Source of the DNA: CAYSRC01 sp964446385
GTDB lineage: Bacteria > Bacillota > Clostridia > Oscillospirales > Ruminococcaceae
Assembly: GCA_964446385.1 (NCBI GenBank)
Contig: CAYUOH010000008.1
Span: forward strand, 1-64,000
Reading direction: 5' to 3'
DNA: 64,000 nt
The position numbers and the translations under genes are program-made. Shown here piece after piece: positions 63,601 to 64,000 of the stretch. Position 1 is the stretch's first letter, and the number at the start of each line of letters is the position of its first letter. The notes beneath the pieces were generated by a model. It did no database searches and had not been told where the DNA came from. It saw only the letters and a list, made by a program, of their open reading frames with translations.

Positions 63601-64000
63601 GTCTTTATTATCTTTGTAATATTTCCGGTTTCGGGTGTGTTTTGCAGGGTTTCAACTTCGGCACCGGTGGTATCCACTTTATCGATATCGCCTGCTGAAA
63701 TCTTATCCTCGGTACCGGTAATTACAGCCGATGTGCTGGCAGGGTTTAAGTCACCGACAGCAGTGTAAACTTCGGTAATAGTAACTGCAGGAGGATCGTT
63801 TTCATAAGATTCCTGCTCTTCTTCAGGAAGAGTATTAATATCTGTGCCGGACTCCTGCTCGATTATTTCTTCAACAGTAGCATTACCTTCAGGAGCTACG
63901 TATTCGACGGTTTCTGCAGCAGGCTCGGGAACCAGGCTCTCGTCAGCCGCCTTCACGGTTAACGGAGCTGTCAGCAGTATTACCGCGACAATCAAAACGG
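33636..64000 (-). CDS. Giant secreted repetitive protein, LktA-like filamentous adhesin type (5' end just outside window)
   Basis: One uninterrupted frame of more than 10,120 codons; residues are counted from the codon at 63995, and a few N-terminal codons lie beyond base 64000. A signal-peptide core (VAVILLTAPLTVKA, cleavage before ADE) shows export. Domains in order: acidic stalk (18-110), right-handed-helix-like part, RTX-like GGGDD repeats (about 260-410), beta-repeats, InlB-like repeats (about 890-1900), Gly/Ala-rich solenoid repeats with the pattern GVGAGxAVxVxxxxxxAYI, helical insert (2364-2677), more InlB-like and solenoid repeats, an Asn/Ser/Gly linker, a long solenoid array, a three-unit GQLY repeat, more solenoid, an aromatic-rich part (about 6700-8300), GT-xxx-PL repeats with two helical inserts, and a unique C-terminal domain with an acidic linker. 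The solenoid resembles LktA-family filamentous adhesins. No LPXTG, SLH or choline-binding anchor is seen. Probably surface attachment; function unproven. Confidence 0.9.
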   Translation of the reverse strand, partial: VLIVAVILLTAPLTVKAADESLVPEPAAETVEYVAPEGNATVEEIIEQESGTDINTLPEEEQESYENDPPAVTITEVYTAVGDLNPASTSAVITGTEDKISAGDIDKVDTTGAEVETLQNTPETGNITKIIKTSSENALQKAVEAALAKVDAETKCATVVLSEGEYNGDVSIESGNAFADDFILYILAESSYDAPEDGGIIDKTSLNTDAEDKVKLNGNIDVNGINLAMAGIFMSMGKKITLTDGASLEYYGTKEADIVTVESSGDDLDKSDIKIDTGSGGDTVTVSSGAPSAELSIDTGGGDDSVILKHSGGTLTADIKTGEGDDTVSLSGEEAAQRGGTLNVDTGGESDGEGNSDTDTVTVDTSVYYGFSDAFLRGGGGVDSILFTGTLAEGDGNSISGNKDAIEFHLGSKDDYVADGSITALDFESGEKYYTKNTGVGYDRASEYIDGTTYYKYNAEKILRLSMYGFESYSDSLENKTTKEISNLNPAVVSSFTSYKYTGSYDSALCADWSDETKYGDLFLINLTISAEGKKVTLGTSQNGGSGLVIPTVNLTVKCKELIINGPVTAAAVTIEVEDNDTLFSVEPNAVSDTLGMEDSFSGSLLDFYTNAKITVSKDGSITATSGNVTITATSEQTHDLIDILGEFDDDANFLNVKIGSANVDISGDIKAEGNISVKANSKVEIEVSNEKLASLFIPLAFALAVTEANINITDANITAGANLLLSAVSDISLKAKASTGKLPLSLALAIGINDAHVTVGGESALSAGGNVEITASGTDTTEASASKGSMEGSSGGFIAVEVAVQNVSAIVTGKASVTAGGNITVSSEAKLSGSASASSSGDEEGDNVSSGTGSVKDLLTSLRDKLLEKGLGTISNKINGIAEQVGGKEYKITVSSTSNGSVTAPSGANGYEFFSGETFIEGTDYYTLKDNVYTLVDRSAVTVPVKGTAYYTKCDPVTVSVKGNEGYILDKLEIRGLPKGAQDYSVMTVGSGITKNADGSYSFVMSEYDITINATFKEGTEDSSEDNDIESGSGIDDLFNDATGSSTDPQDGKRATADSTADDAFTLEVSYSDTYTSFTGTAFEEGVTYYTKEGDNFTSVSGEYTTGTNYFVAVSAYEKTTDLIFDSDKTYYSRNIDGTYIKANITAGESIEGDYYELSGAVVLPVKIVDSGKEVEIKVNPAENREYVVDSLTASYKSMYRENGTAAYESGKDYCTLEETGYVIQDITQFEEGVKYYTKIASSADYIDVTEVIKKNDAGEYILAVPFGAYGKITLNAAFAKKGSAGIPTEEPAETAKENAAKSQITAAIAIAVNINDNTAYIDSIGKITAGGTLEIKAAAKEASSATTDGTGLKAGDNEEGTEGETPLPQAVTAAQTVVPYLVHIADSKNAALEFVAAKSSPAEGKYVLKVVTMQSFVNGDDKVTFRYKKNGVTEEQTGKAVYDANAGTYTIDLSALDIQKDSTVEILLASPATGTAIEGTYIVGNTLGIAATTSGRLNKLSGSTGSTVFAFKAEAAQGYKIDNEAAVEGTVLKGPYVTYTKKVLVTPASGTNPAVYNDEETKAALKHDTKGNYYLKLSELEGLKEGTAITVFASFTEDTHELAAEITKNTEVQEVTKTSGADETTFAADGLGSVKVDTTAPKTGNTVNISVFLAEGNSSIDKVIISYKYKLNPDDAEDTVKSITLDGTFKGSFVMPAADVTLNVMFTGKLHTIVAASGSEADLSISQDSAAVGDTITVALSDTAAKAGKKLNDVAVNYTYTVGTVQEGSFTAVRGTESTYSFTIPAKIGDNVDLGSMELTITVTPTLVDKAIAVEAENTVKGTLTVSSSRVDAGDTLNITLTPNSGYKVKTGSVKLNITSGNTSSVVTATRNADGTYSAVIPAAIAAGATVKASAEFAVGVEKGTGSGEGGKSTFSVGAGVAVNVANNKNNAYISNAEIKADGLKISAETSEMKVVAAAKAGYSEGDIGIGGAIAVLVASSSTKAYLDESVKSLTLGKGKLSVIAKTSSEFKNSADASSEGKAGKVGVGAGIAVSVTGVDTLAYIADNILIETIELESVTVSAEATEKQSASAKAGSAGGISITPVLALIIAGADTEAYIGAGSGIIKSVGDAAITAGSEIARELTANAAAAGDSCAVGASFGISVLNDTTIARLSRSLYAKNVKVATTAKNTSKANVKAGANGASSRETSGTSSSGGTSGDSSGDSDGDGESDKQAGDAINGGGKLSNNVKTNNTSPDTVNGAAGKRTGSSTSEGSITVAAAMALNIQSILAKAEISDGVSVTAFGVDEEVKEGETEKNGFLIVETLTLNTSEIIANGSASKGKIGIGVAVTINIIEYNSLAYIGDGVIKANHLRLYAGLIEPEKAGDEAKEQDNEDKKWLRGLIEEAVANLVREIADAIGLADLIDAQAIASIAGDVIEKALDALLAGTGLEDLLDSNPWEKLQENFQNFVVMILSVPEKLTDTFNEMIGSDINEDDKEEILENLKNKVYEYLKSEGKSIFENALKNVLPIAMPMLQNLVTGAKGGQEGDTKMTLAESIKQALIGEGGILRKVGEDFADKILEIVDDYLNDIPFLDSVDISNIRANIDQFNTGEKVKAKLLDTLTNVAKDVANTLLDGLVDIDEFTAFLKGKIGETLKNNVKNALKAAGKALTNGAIDGLSSILDINVEVEDKITAHTFTTQAIAGASADKVSVAGSVALAIIDGTTMAKLAGVSEGSSGTVTVGKDAVIKAVSNHNEKTVASAAENSRGEANANLGAGSADNAAGTVGQTAASTISSVEHTIIHVGAGGKAAVEGSKVNVTPDEGMTVREVYLNYTKDDGTKGRFKVEITNNSFNLPTFETVGTGENAGLLLYLANSARVDIDSNSQVNINIVFITSQNTAFKESVNAQWEGEGSVGLSCSSNTSEVDGATVKRDSIILSFTPKEGYMVVSPTENDSVSATNTVRIYYTDTTGKEQSITSALDSATVRFIVTASEKDGTVTSSFTVNNGTKIDIKPDTYINVKSRFIGAYEVTVNKNDTGRTEITKDGSVDNKDGTFSNKFTVTGSNGTLGTIKVLSLDGTDSGVNLYAPYEERIAVVVKPAQGYKLFELKIYYKPAGETAFREQKVITKEPGIADPDGGTAYLFYMPQADVQIVASFNAEDGSTQNTPGAGATDNKTNSGKTVGVGAGFAMTYSNVKVISSLGENRTIIAGSMDIGSAVNHIVMSAGVAGTDPLATASEGKQTSTAKDISLDAAAALSIITDEIHARVLNGANLTIGKEKVDTGDVDNELSFRLSADQKGKTLTKASSFASGQSTAVGAAVSVNIVNSDAVASFEGSAVVEGKASVTAKSEDGDDSEALATAMGSDMDRYLNKFAKGTKATEENSNKLMSGDYFQNSSGSGSTNNTQNRTNGALNSNANGDGQGSTNNDAPLSTNALRTQKVEGSGSDGATGTGNQGVTAANNNSGTDTLSGAGGTQGQKYQVAAAVGLNITGHKSKVIIEGVITASDILVASVNHGNFMTKGSGLAMSLARNSNSIAAGVAVSVDRNEAIVKIDGKLFALGEDVTDTSDDGNLTVRADLTQNMNGKYRGLLAAQALAGAVSGDGGKVSIAASVAVVTDNTKTLIIIADGTVEDHSELKGGKIVISATDKTKLALRAGAVSVSKGSSVGAGAAFALIYAESIVKNSIGDYSSITGGSLEITAEKLRVDFSDFESAVGLTKFITNTSGLSAEEKATADKGFINLDKGENDDTYKLDINVSTDDALGMVDALNVLSSTNYYLEAIAGSIMSSGSTTQSKASIAGSIAMLFFNNTVKALVGNSVSVNLSGSEYEIYTDTNENLYYVNEGVFTLNDDGTFTDAGFDVDVFGAEKHADKVEFKDVEYDEYKAGADLYYVYNGRVYEKNEKGELKESKITLAQLSGMKVSDKTYISGMILKASDDANVRILAGALSAAPSKVGVGLTVGFLLNEDIVRAIVGDNTTINITDGGYSQSANINIDVLVATVAAALATGTNTSTATIGGALNAVALESSVKSVFGDGSSVKAADNVNVRTGAGTDVILVSLSASGGNSKVAVGGTISVIVDNSKVITDIGNAKLTSDNENVSLVGNISEKLINVLASASAATSPSSNVAIAGAIGVTVSNLEAQTTVADGAVLTAAKDINILLNSDAMLVDIAASAAIGGSSAAIGASVLVDILTRKALINLGNVKLNAGGDVLVQSAGTDTSVIIGVAAGVSKGNAFAGVIPVLVNNTDIEANVGDYSVITAGDSIGIIAVLDNALYLFGGGIAVGFGTLGVGATIGTGVIKNIVKATVGQNCSLTANIAYGTDREKHGIRTAVSRYDRRRGVTVAANSRETMIMAGVAAAASSNVAVAGTVITLVSSSEVEASVGDGSDLAAAANGEDEDGDDADGPCITVEAMCETTVFEFAGALALSFGTAGVGATAVVLVAKKTVKASIGNGGTVISDGGVLVNAYSKDWVVLLAVGFAAASTVGVAGDVNVLVFRSSVNSSAGGSIYADKNVGVKAQADSTLINIAAGVAVAGTAAVVAVGVVTYFENTIDAGVNVNANIGSESDKVGGNVTVSAISYEMVSADAAGFSGGGTAGIGGTLDVIITKLVVSAHVDDNAKIYTLGNLLVKAEDTFTLIAIVATVAVAGTAAVGVTALVSVCFNNVKASIGNYCKVYAANVEVITNSNRNILSVDATIAGSGVAGVGVTITVIVAGNSLTKDAHDSLYGGNTRSIEDKKYTLWNYSLDDGSTVTLYKLADNSEDKYYTLGDDGETLTIYSGSVDANKLESVNGAMDPDAQLSGAFAAGNSSVLADDDKPGDLTKLLQGDGQETAGTDYSNYGQDTSGQLYVYEDGEYKPITDEEAQDSYKDTQKYHYDEENKCYVETDDATSKTADTNVTVGDGQLYTKETVVTYKAISDEESTALAPGTQRYYFDINSGSYIATTETKSKTSLGDGKLYIIETSYRYNALSDEEAKNLGGGIAKYYYDSEKDEYVETTANSAVKFDVSSYSATAEGSDGTSYSPCSDPDCKDSIAALIGEGSQITALGNISVVASDILNANMVSGTIAIGGGGAGVGVGLSVAVLNSNVKALSGENTVLSAGGTILIQATTGSKTDYTPSKYPSKTINVGGEDKTISSEDTQKEAHKKTKKDDDTSEMPALSTIRLISVTGAGGFVGVGVSVAVLLVFSSVDALLSSNVTKANAVEVKSGMNFGDVLTVNIGIGVGAVAVNVSAGVAYFEGSVNNGITGNANISSVDTQSINIETIGHTRSTAAAATLGGGAVAVNAGVALAINRTSVWNGIGSGVTVNTPNAAVTVKHDMTADARGFLISIAIGGVAVGASVAVVINLFDAKTRVGGSITAASLTVNAIGKGDVEVIGVGVAGGAVAVNGIVALSFGFAQNSAEVTAGLNITGSVNITATLTGKTEVVIVSVTGGGVAVGATVAVSYIGSSNTAKLDISGRVNDIKGSVNINAGTTEKPNNTIAYVVGVTASVGLFAAALNISLALNNGNNIAALTGSGGEMTAEALNVSAVGTGRAYVVLANASIGGITANVAIAFAWLKNIQEASVDTTGTLKLNKLTASSVQGANITKIASITQGEGEEAKTQSVTFGSMAESYIFSASAGIASITASIATAIANTSSRVYISACNLDITKKSGTLTDNGAIKLSNRADSTSKVTVKNFGIAAVSVGVLMGFAISGGRFETILDAKSADDELGADSVSVSSTYKSEAIADVTPATGGVKLSLADIGLNTAVATNITRVRTGILGSGTVHTDGNISVTSEGSSLAKAVVNTPTLSGSLISVVANVTVAVNKVDAQTFVKNANLVTDSGTVTLSSKLNDTSVFSADSAFFSGSLSKVGAASAESVKLSFASVGANISVSVFDAINLVYIYNASTEIGGALELKSNTKAFSIGDINQGSSLGYYSGTLTVVYSFAGGRSGADIRTDKKIRAKSINLYNKYETRSKSTSKQAENGISASVIGVNVNTANSNSRSEATAGISGEGEVAANGETAGDISITVDGSATSEATIKSAKVTIGLVSIAANSVYSTVSAVQRAYIGEKGQNGLDVTSENGAITVESIFNNNPNTGAAAVVGSNGTGSSVSVTAIGGKVSLANAIMKASARAVIAGGNIKAVRLSVTNNARSYALADVDTDRISIGLVNATLLQTLALAAGDFGADVEADTVDISTEDIAKDCYVDVSNTYYSESDSATGAGGGISVTLVSVDANIALAKTSTKATSSFGALKGGLVGGNVSVTTTGASSASSTGRTRNFNLSAVSIAVNHVDAWLNTVQYAELRFGGTLTVRGSVSVISEIVKKDGYGYATAKTGGSGGSDNSSVSVSLIGAEVNIAYAKSVTANTVNIFGLGNNVLNISGSISARARTLSEAIATAKMAIEISLATIGTFKAESITQDVVNTHIYNANIICTGNAVLEAVGNTTSSATVSGTLLIGVVNVKALSANAKVGTDSNYAQTASAGISGGSINVGGSIRIRAYNEGYAKSVVNKGTTITVADVSDTKIPTYSFYKTEAYANGGTKLTSGGDIVILAEDKDSAESAAAGSSIGFGVSANSTYGENHVTTNTTVDITSLMNAIEGISIKAVSNANMNAYTMADGKGFIEGSTLKAENYLTRTAKITMANSSLTADWGSVDIGSAAGENDSIITFAKASSGGVVSLAKATCTVDINTDATVEIGGNTRIQNRFGTVTIRSNASQDGVRTENAVSASGLGTHPVATNNTRVDLDSTVTVKGSDNAIEGRRVNITACIAELDLYNYSYSKGKALGGDVDAENDFDVALNSYTNIGNLNLTGHDAAYILSSTLPAYIGQGNIHSYVFVQMDALGAGNAESDVNVTGTAKLNAGSSDSKFRYSGALIDISANNFTESRRNHDLHDGGFTAEVDFDRNGSISNGTSVTITNPDLYLGDAAGGIYIDISDRGIREVGVKNPSKFYTINGSRIIFSDITNNLPGTARLNGTVTGMKVYDQTWLPGLTITNSTNKEIVLNAIALRNTGFINPRVFINGIRLNPTYYHAKYDIPYVLVQNSDTAAVYVNGFIENHTGDVSFIWTGMTGASLTGIKEVTSLASGSQVAPLWAHTLRVENAATIGSAQQSFNTWIFDGEQTGSISAVANGDIYLDVTAAEIIIVDVVPETGLSTVASGINVDITDITSCEGDVYVTLEKGLNVYSVDGATTVTVPVPGIVDYMYLVQISLGSDYTLSGMDVLDRYLSGYDDATGLYIYTLPNGSIFYMDENGNVARVEENGTAMAVGEYEFIYSEDGTTVKEIKLAAGVSIDLITGYLTVEENMTYETLMSSIEGDWLLSRMKDGRVRILLARNVTEDGEDAVVEWTVELINCGSETGSGNEKYEFYYFSGLEPTLSNLKSRSTYSYYFIIYHKSSSGNTVTFYTMEPGSGFYGSESNSATNYATFRFDQVVIRDNAVETMTLSNGKTYYETRFWGYDVKGGDWSKAIDFMYDHVGESAGTLHLYNVENSASNTFTLSDFLGSGMNVTVEYSYGYYTYKYNGTVISTVNTPMGVTVSYLKSGGIYDALRGKYWTPEYSRNGMSSINVVDAGGNVKATISGNDGFTNYMWCEWFTVRYNADNKKTQYYYVTTYAPKSNNLSFSYVKAVEVSAILANESFVTGERYETSAEGVYLYDGENGAIVDNSGTAVTVGASVVILNDTGIRNLYNGSGARIESLRDGATVIHGLGIYSVDHIIETAADGTEYYAYGYEHDGTIDYSDIYAVAVKAQSVSVSVKTSDINIFNSTVEKNGYTFICRNEKVFLVTACGEAEVSVSVEGENTVFTFNKYEAEIVKINDGLIESEIVETGEEIQVKSGNKLLEVGVSTYRLKHTGTADETFTVAEGETSKQVTYTVNYYDAEVFGGPSGTFKLVHYNGVFWVRTESGGIVTDTLLITAALGSLTDEIVGSGYTNIFREVFDSPYDDTPDYEKVTTESLAEVMAKLSEITSAGKIKLYIGNLETGPIATLTDMWLTKLTDGFMLGKKPVPYLELEGCDGLTGVARVDVTETGEKYVKLNNGDVVTYNPAEKVQYVDYTSQGSDESLVIRMGSKGNTMAFVGKISDIPIREIYLPSNQMVSGGKGYRITETMYLTKSGLIVSINGTFSAKFDGMIYESVNLTAEKLGKLAVENPGIQTNSYGNKVYVDESARTYVLTYGRFWYEEGNLWMTIEETNAILYKVVPAENTEGPVIKLKRSQLLWLERLTDKVAVDVTGDYYYSADGAEGWTKIGHINPADLTKLSDGTNITADSALYSIEAAQIGITEQILVSKSLSDGFGNRRLIIDTVLDSEGNVLTIFYTMPDLFIRIGSDGSVVITGDVKFTQKISETSGIEYGITGITAAGNLVLTIADPAGSVKDGDGDPDDGDLTSGGNITVITVTDPETGGTSGHIGTDANPLEFSASGVITFMNESGDYVVAKNTYIYVPEKSGGESTENNFNVIVDTVINEGFTFKVTTQDGNINFVGIKAGIGSAFTAITNKDPDGSANEDAESAGNVTTAGIDAVGGVITVNAAGSFKADDINLRTKAKADITTGKDVTADKIIVKDSMLTVNAGGKTEADRLIESDNSVAVISSGTDIIFTFIDIDGSRASLTSGGSISGSDLIVTGSLFTAHAIGENEQTANIIYNRIVSANSTNVLTAADDIRFNSLNAERSEVTVSAGDTVTFTENGGIDCVEYGTRAYIRYDADDNDSNALLSISASSVGTTESPLLIDIPEALTLKLPAVGDTYIDALAINVNTGDGENAKVIISVLELIGVNVYGERIIIDSFVTHGDNPMVNEFPGHQPENSGETVEGDKLNHITDKLTNVDLPVQTVKEIAEKIVEANIGWKSSLDEDTVKGIMGSDLSAKTIAGILSEDELALVLNDLGMTDGMSDSEIAALVSSANEEKTVKSILEYTDVAKPGEQLGAKALYDALLALRGDDSDSDKEKKLLEELLKAQLETEPEDGETAPEPVKDLGQLLLASLTDDEIEAIYTEAIRAAGMPEEAEGADTGETPTRGLNIEIGTSSGLVRIYNDGDINITVIGDSDLAVRSITSERGDVSVDVRNGSITAGDSGENANINGRNIDLSASENIGESGNPLITEQKDNNPEVVANVVAEIPEGITGTIHRVTVKDEKGVEKTIWVFDVALAYDFSRLDDKFAELRLDLSADGANSTAGNAYLAEQNGNIGLGIIEAAGTVSVSTPDGDVTDVRTDEEKNAGIANITANKAYISAESSVVGTTDEPIDVLITDHLYISDEGDVNLTSLGDLNVTANTQNGVYNISVMGDLVLDNTIESRGGSGDMILGVIFASGNAVIISAGNAELDSVTAGDKANIIAQGNIYHGINIIPVSADDVALTAGGSIGGIGTPIFIDTASGNNGRGKLDADGSVVYVTEVSGDLAIGKIDSDGDAVITAPGNITDDDASSAIRDAADAQQAADDAANLAKAALDMAEILEGFALKKEGEAVKAQAGADEAQTKADEAQQKADEASQKVADIEKAIEDVLNDDSLSDDEKNAAISELNSQKEEAGKKADELQKAAVKAQEEADKVQAEADSAREDARKARVAADEAATDADEKRTNAEAVQVVADKALEDANIAGTAIRTGGNLYLNAGGYIGTVDSPLDIEVSGTTFISSGGSVNLAEKGDMNIGSFEANGDVSLNTTGGIESDVLIDPMHLEINALGGSAGTQNRPLITDAGIISGTIAENAYIRVIGDLRIDDLAVGGSLFIEVNGNVTAGNVPEGTSNLSAGNLNITARGNISSIKNPLVITAGNFSTSAGNIYIVSNGDITIASIRGQDIYLYVKGDAAAGYNGGSANITGNNLDLFAYGDVGTKNRSLICDIWGRVNITSIYGKIWFYNIWHEPEEKTAYYGRLGNIVFRKNFTLAYYRTIFCTFSEMDGLTLVFTVDEGEKTDILGDITMLVILLTDSTEYKAEEDLKALVLKLAKLDEEKGIAVFETADGAKLTVCGKPERFAEYVKRAESGTGDAVNAEDLFGLEEDDRAVIIIPTDDRDATKTASDMRRLVLGRRLIDRLLDEGYRILIYRVGNCALVIFLEDLMEDRYVFTLDPEGEPEETKNNGSDTGEEEPEEQPVYAGKLAIEADGEILEEIPDGVLFVQYEEPENENNSLSNV
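35245..35765 (-). other. Alanine-rich coiled-coil insert in the giant protein
   Basis: About 174 residues (9411-9584) rich in Ala, Glu, Lys, Gln and Asp with heptad-like ADEAQ/KADEA spacing, flanked on both sides by beta-repeat sequence. No proline or glycine breaks except one DDSLSDDEKN turn, which suggests two antiparallel helices. Confidence 0.75.
37020..37590 (-). other. Helical insert with DEE/SDEE segments in the giant protein
   Basis: About 190 residues (8802-8992) predicted alpha-helical from composition, with KEIAEKIVEANIGWK, LSEDELALVLNDLG, MSDSEIAALVSSAN and LTDDEIEAIYTEAI. The S/T-D-x-E-I/L spacing recurs about four times, like small repeated helical modules. Confidence 0.6.
49000..49500 (-). 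repeat. Three tandem 52-55-residue GQLY/DEE repeats
   Basis: Three units share the pattern GQLY...Y(K/R)xxxDEE...(K/R)YxxD...Y(V/I)xT, beginning GQLYVYEDGEYKPITDEE, GQLYTKETVVTYKAISDEE and GKLYIIETSYRYNALSDEE. Tyrosine-rich and acidic, unlike the solenoid on both sides. Confidence 0.75.
49880..53600 (-). repeat. Long array of Gly/Ala/Val-rich beta-solenoid repeats
   Basis: Units of about 60-70 residues alternate a Gly/Ala/Val strand block (like VAVAGTAAVGVTALVSV), a short VKASIGNYCKVYA-type turn and a VEVITNS-type strand. The array continues with weaker periodicity to about 43900. Units are divergent at DNA level; some stretches, such as those near 50070 and 50408, remain similar over about 26 bases. 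Confidence 0.75.
53605..53880 (-). other. Asn/Ser/Gly/Thr-rich low-complexity linker
   Basis: A run dominated by Asn, Gly, Ser and Thr (for example NSSGSGSTNNTQN and GNQGVTAANNNSG) between two solenoid arrays, likely disordered. Confidence 0.75.
54540..55640 (-). repeat. InlB-like beta repeats in the giant protein
   Basis: Several 70-100-residue units ending in motifs like YLFYMPQADVQIVASF and containing GYKLFELKIYYKP or GYMVVSP, the layout of divergent InlB B-repeat / Flg_new-type domains of Gram-positive surface proteins. Confidence 0.6.
55965..56905 (-). other. Alpha-helical insert in the giant protein
   Basis: About 314 residues (2364-2677) with long amphipathic helices, for example LIEEAVANLVREIADAIG and LENLKNKVYEYLKSEGK, and almost no beta-repeat motifs. 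Solenoid repeats resume directly on both sides. Confidence 0.75.
58200..61330 (-). repeat. InlB-like repeats with interspersed YYT motifs
   Basis: At least five units show a GYKI/GYIL strand followed by SYSFVMSEYDITINATF- or GSFVMPAADVTLNVMF-type endings. Between 60270 and 61250 short segments such as EEGVTYYTKEGDNF, IEGTDYYTLKDNVY and EEGVKYYTKIAS recur, forming a second, smaller repeat family. Confidence 0.65.
62770..63215 (-). repeat. RTX-like acidic Gly/Asp repeats near the N-terminus
   Basis: Repeated IDTGSGGDTVTVSS, IDTGGGDDSVILKH, IKTGEGDDTVSLSG and similar lines about every 20 residues, matching the GGxGxD calcium-binding style of RTX proteins, though each copy is single rather than in a tight nonapeptide run. 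Confidence 0.6.

Noticed and set aside
1..64000. tRNA, rRNA, CRISPR, insertion sequence or attachment site
   Set aside because: Scanned by eye on both strands; no cloverleaf with a TTCGA-type arm, no regular short direct repeats with spacers, and no transposase or integrase motif was found.

Overview
The window looks like chromosomal DNA of a low-to-medium-GC Gram-positive anaerobe of the Bacillota, probably a Clostridia member (inference). The evidence is a T-box-controlled trp operon, a pyr operon with the PyrK/PyrD class 1B dihydroorotate dehydrogenase typical of Bacillota, strong AGGAGG ribosome binding sites, sigma-A-like promoters with 16-18 bp spacers, a YqhD/BdhA-type alcohol dehydrogenase and an iron-sulfur flavoprotein. 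No rRNA, tRNA, CRISPR array, insertion sequence or phage gene is seen.

Layout. 1-3818: the 3' end of tex, then three co-oriented lipid genes (acyl-CoA synthetase, phosphatidylserine decarboxylase, PAP2 membrane phosphatase). 3890-7370: a His-rich CsoR-type metal regulator divergent from a methyltransferase, then xylulokinase and a small membrane protein fired from promoters whose -35 boxes overlap. 7379-10922: a five-gene operon with an amino-acid-type ABC importer (lipoprotein, permease, ATPase), a racemase resembling the staphylopine histidine racemase CntK, and a PqqD-like peptide-binding protein. 10928-12976: a MoaF-like protein and a DhaK subunit without DhaL. 13131-19935: complete trpEGDCFBA behind a Trp T-box leader with two consecutive terminators. 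20041-22599: an AlgJ/AlgX-like protein with an MBOAT O-acyltransferase. 22652-23940: an iron-type alcohol dehydrogenase. 23943-32476: pyrC-carB-pyrK-pyrD-pyrF-pyrE-pyrB behind a terminator/antiterminator leader; pyrB carries a PyrI-like zinc tail. 32559-33476: a zinc-ribbon protein and an iron-sulfur flavoprotein.

33587-64000, nearly half of the window, is one minus-strand gene for a secreted protein of more than 10,100 residues whose first few codons lie beyond the window end. It is a mosaic of a signal peptide, an acidic stalk, RTX-like acidic repeats, many divergent Gly/Ala/Val-rich beta-solenoid repeats like those of LktA-family filamentous adhesins, InlB-like repeats, three alpha-helical insertions, a low-complexity linker, a C-terminal array of GT-x-x-x-PL repeats and a unique C-terminal domain. 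No LPXTG, SLH or other familiar anchor is visible. This is the most unusual object here.

The other points most worth attention are the CntK-like racemase/ABC/PqqD operon, whose binding protein lacks the usual carboxylate-binding arginine; the PyrB-PyrI zinc-domain fusion; the nested double terminator of the trp T-box; and the self-complementary attenuator before pyrC. All family assignments come from reading the sequences; no database search was possible.
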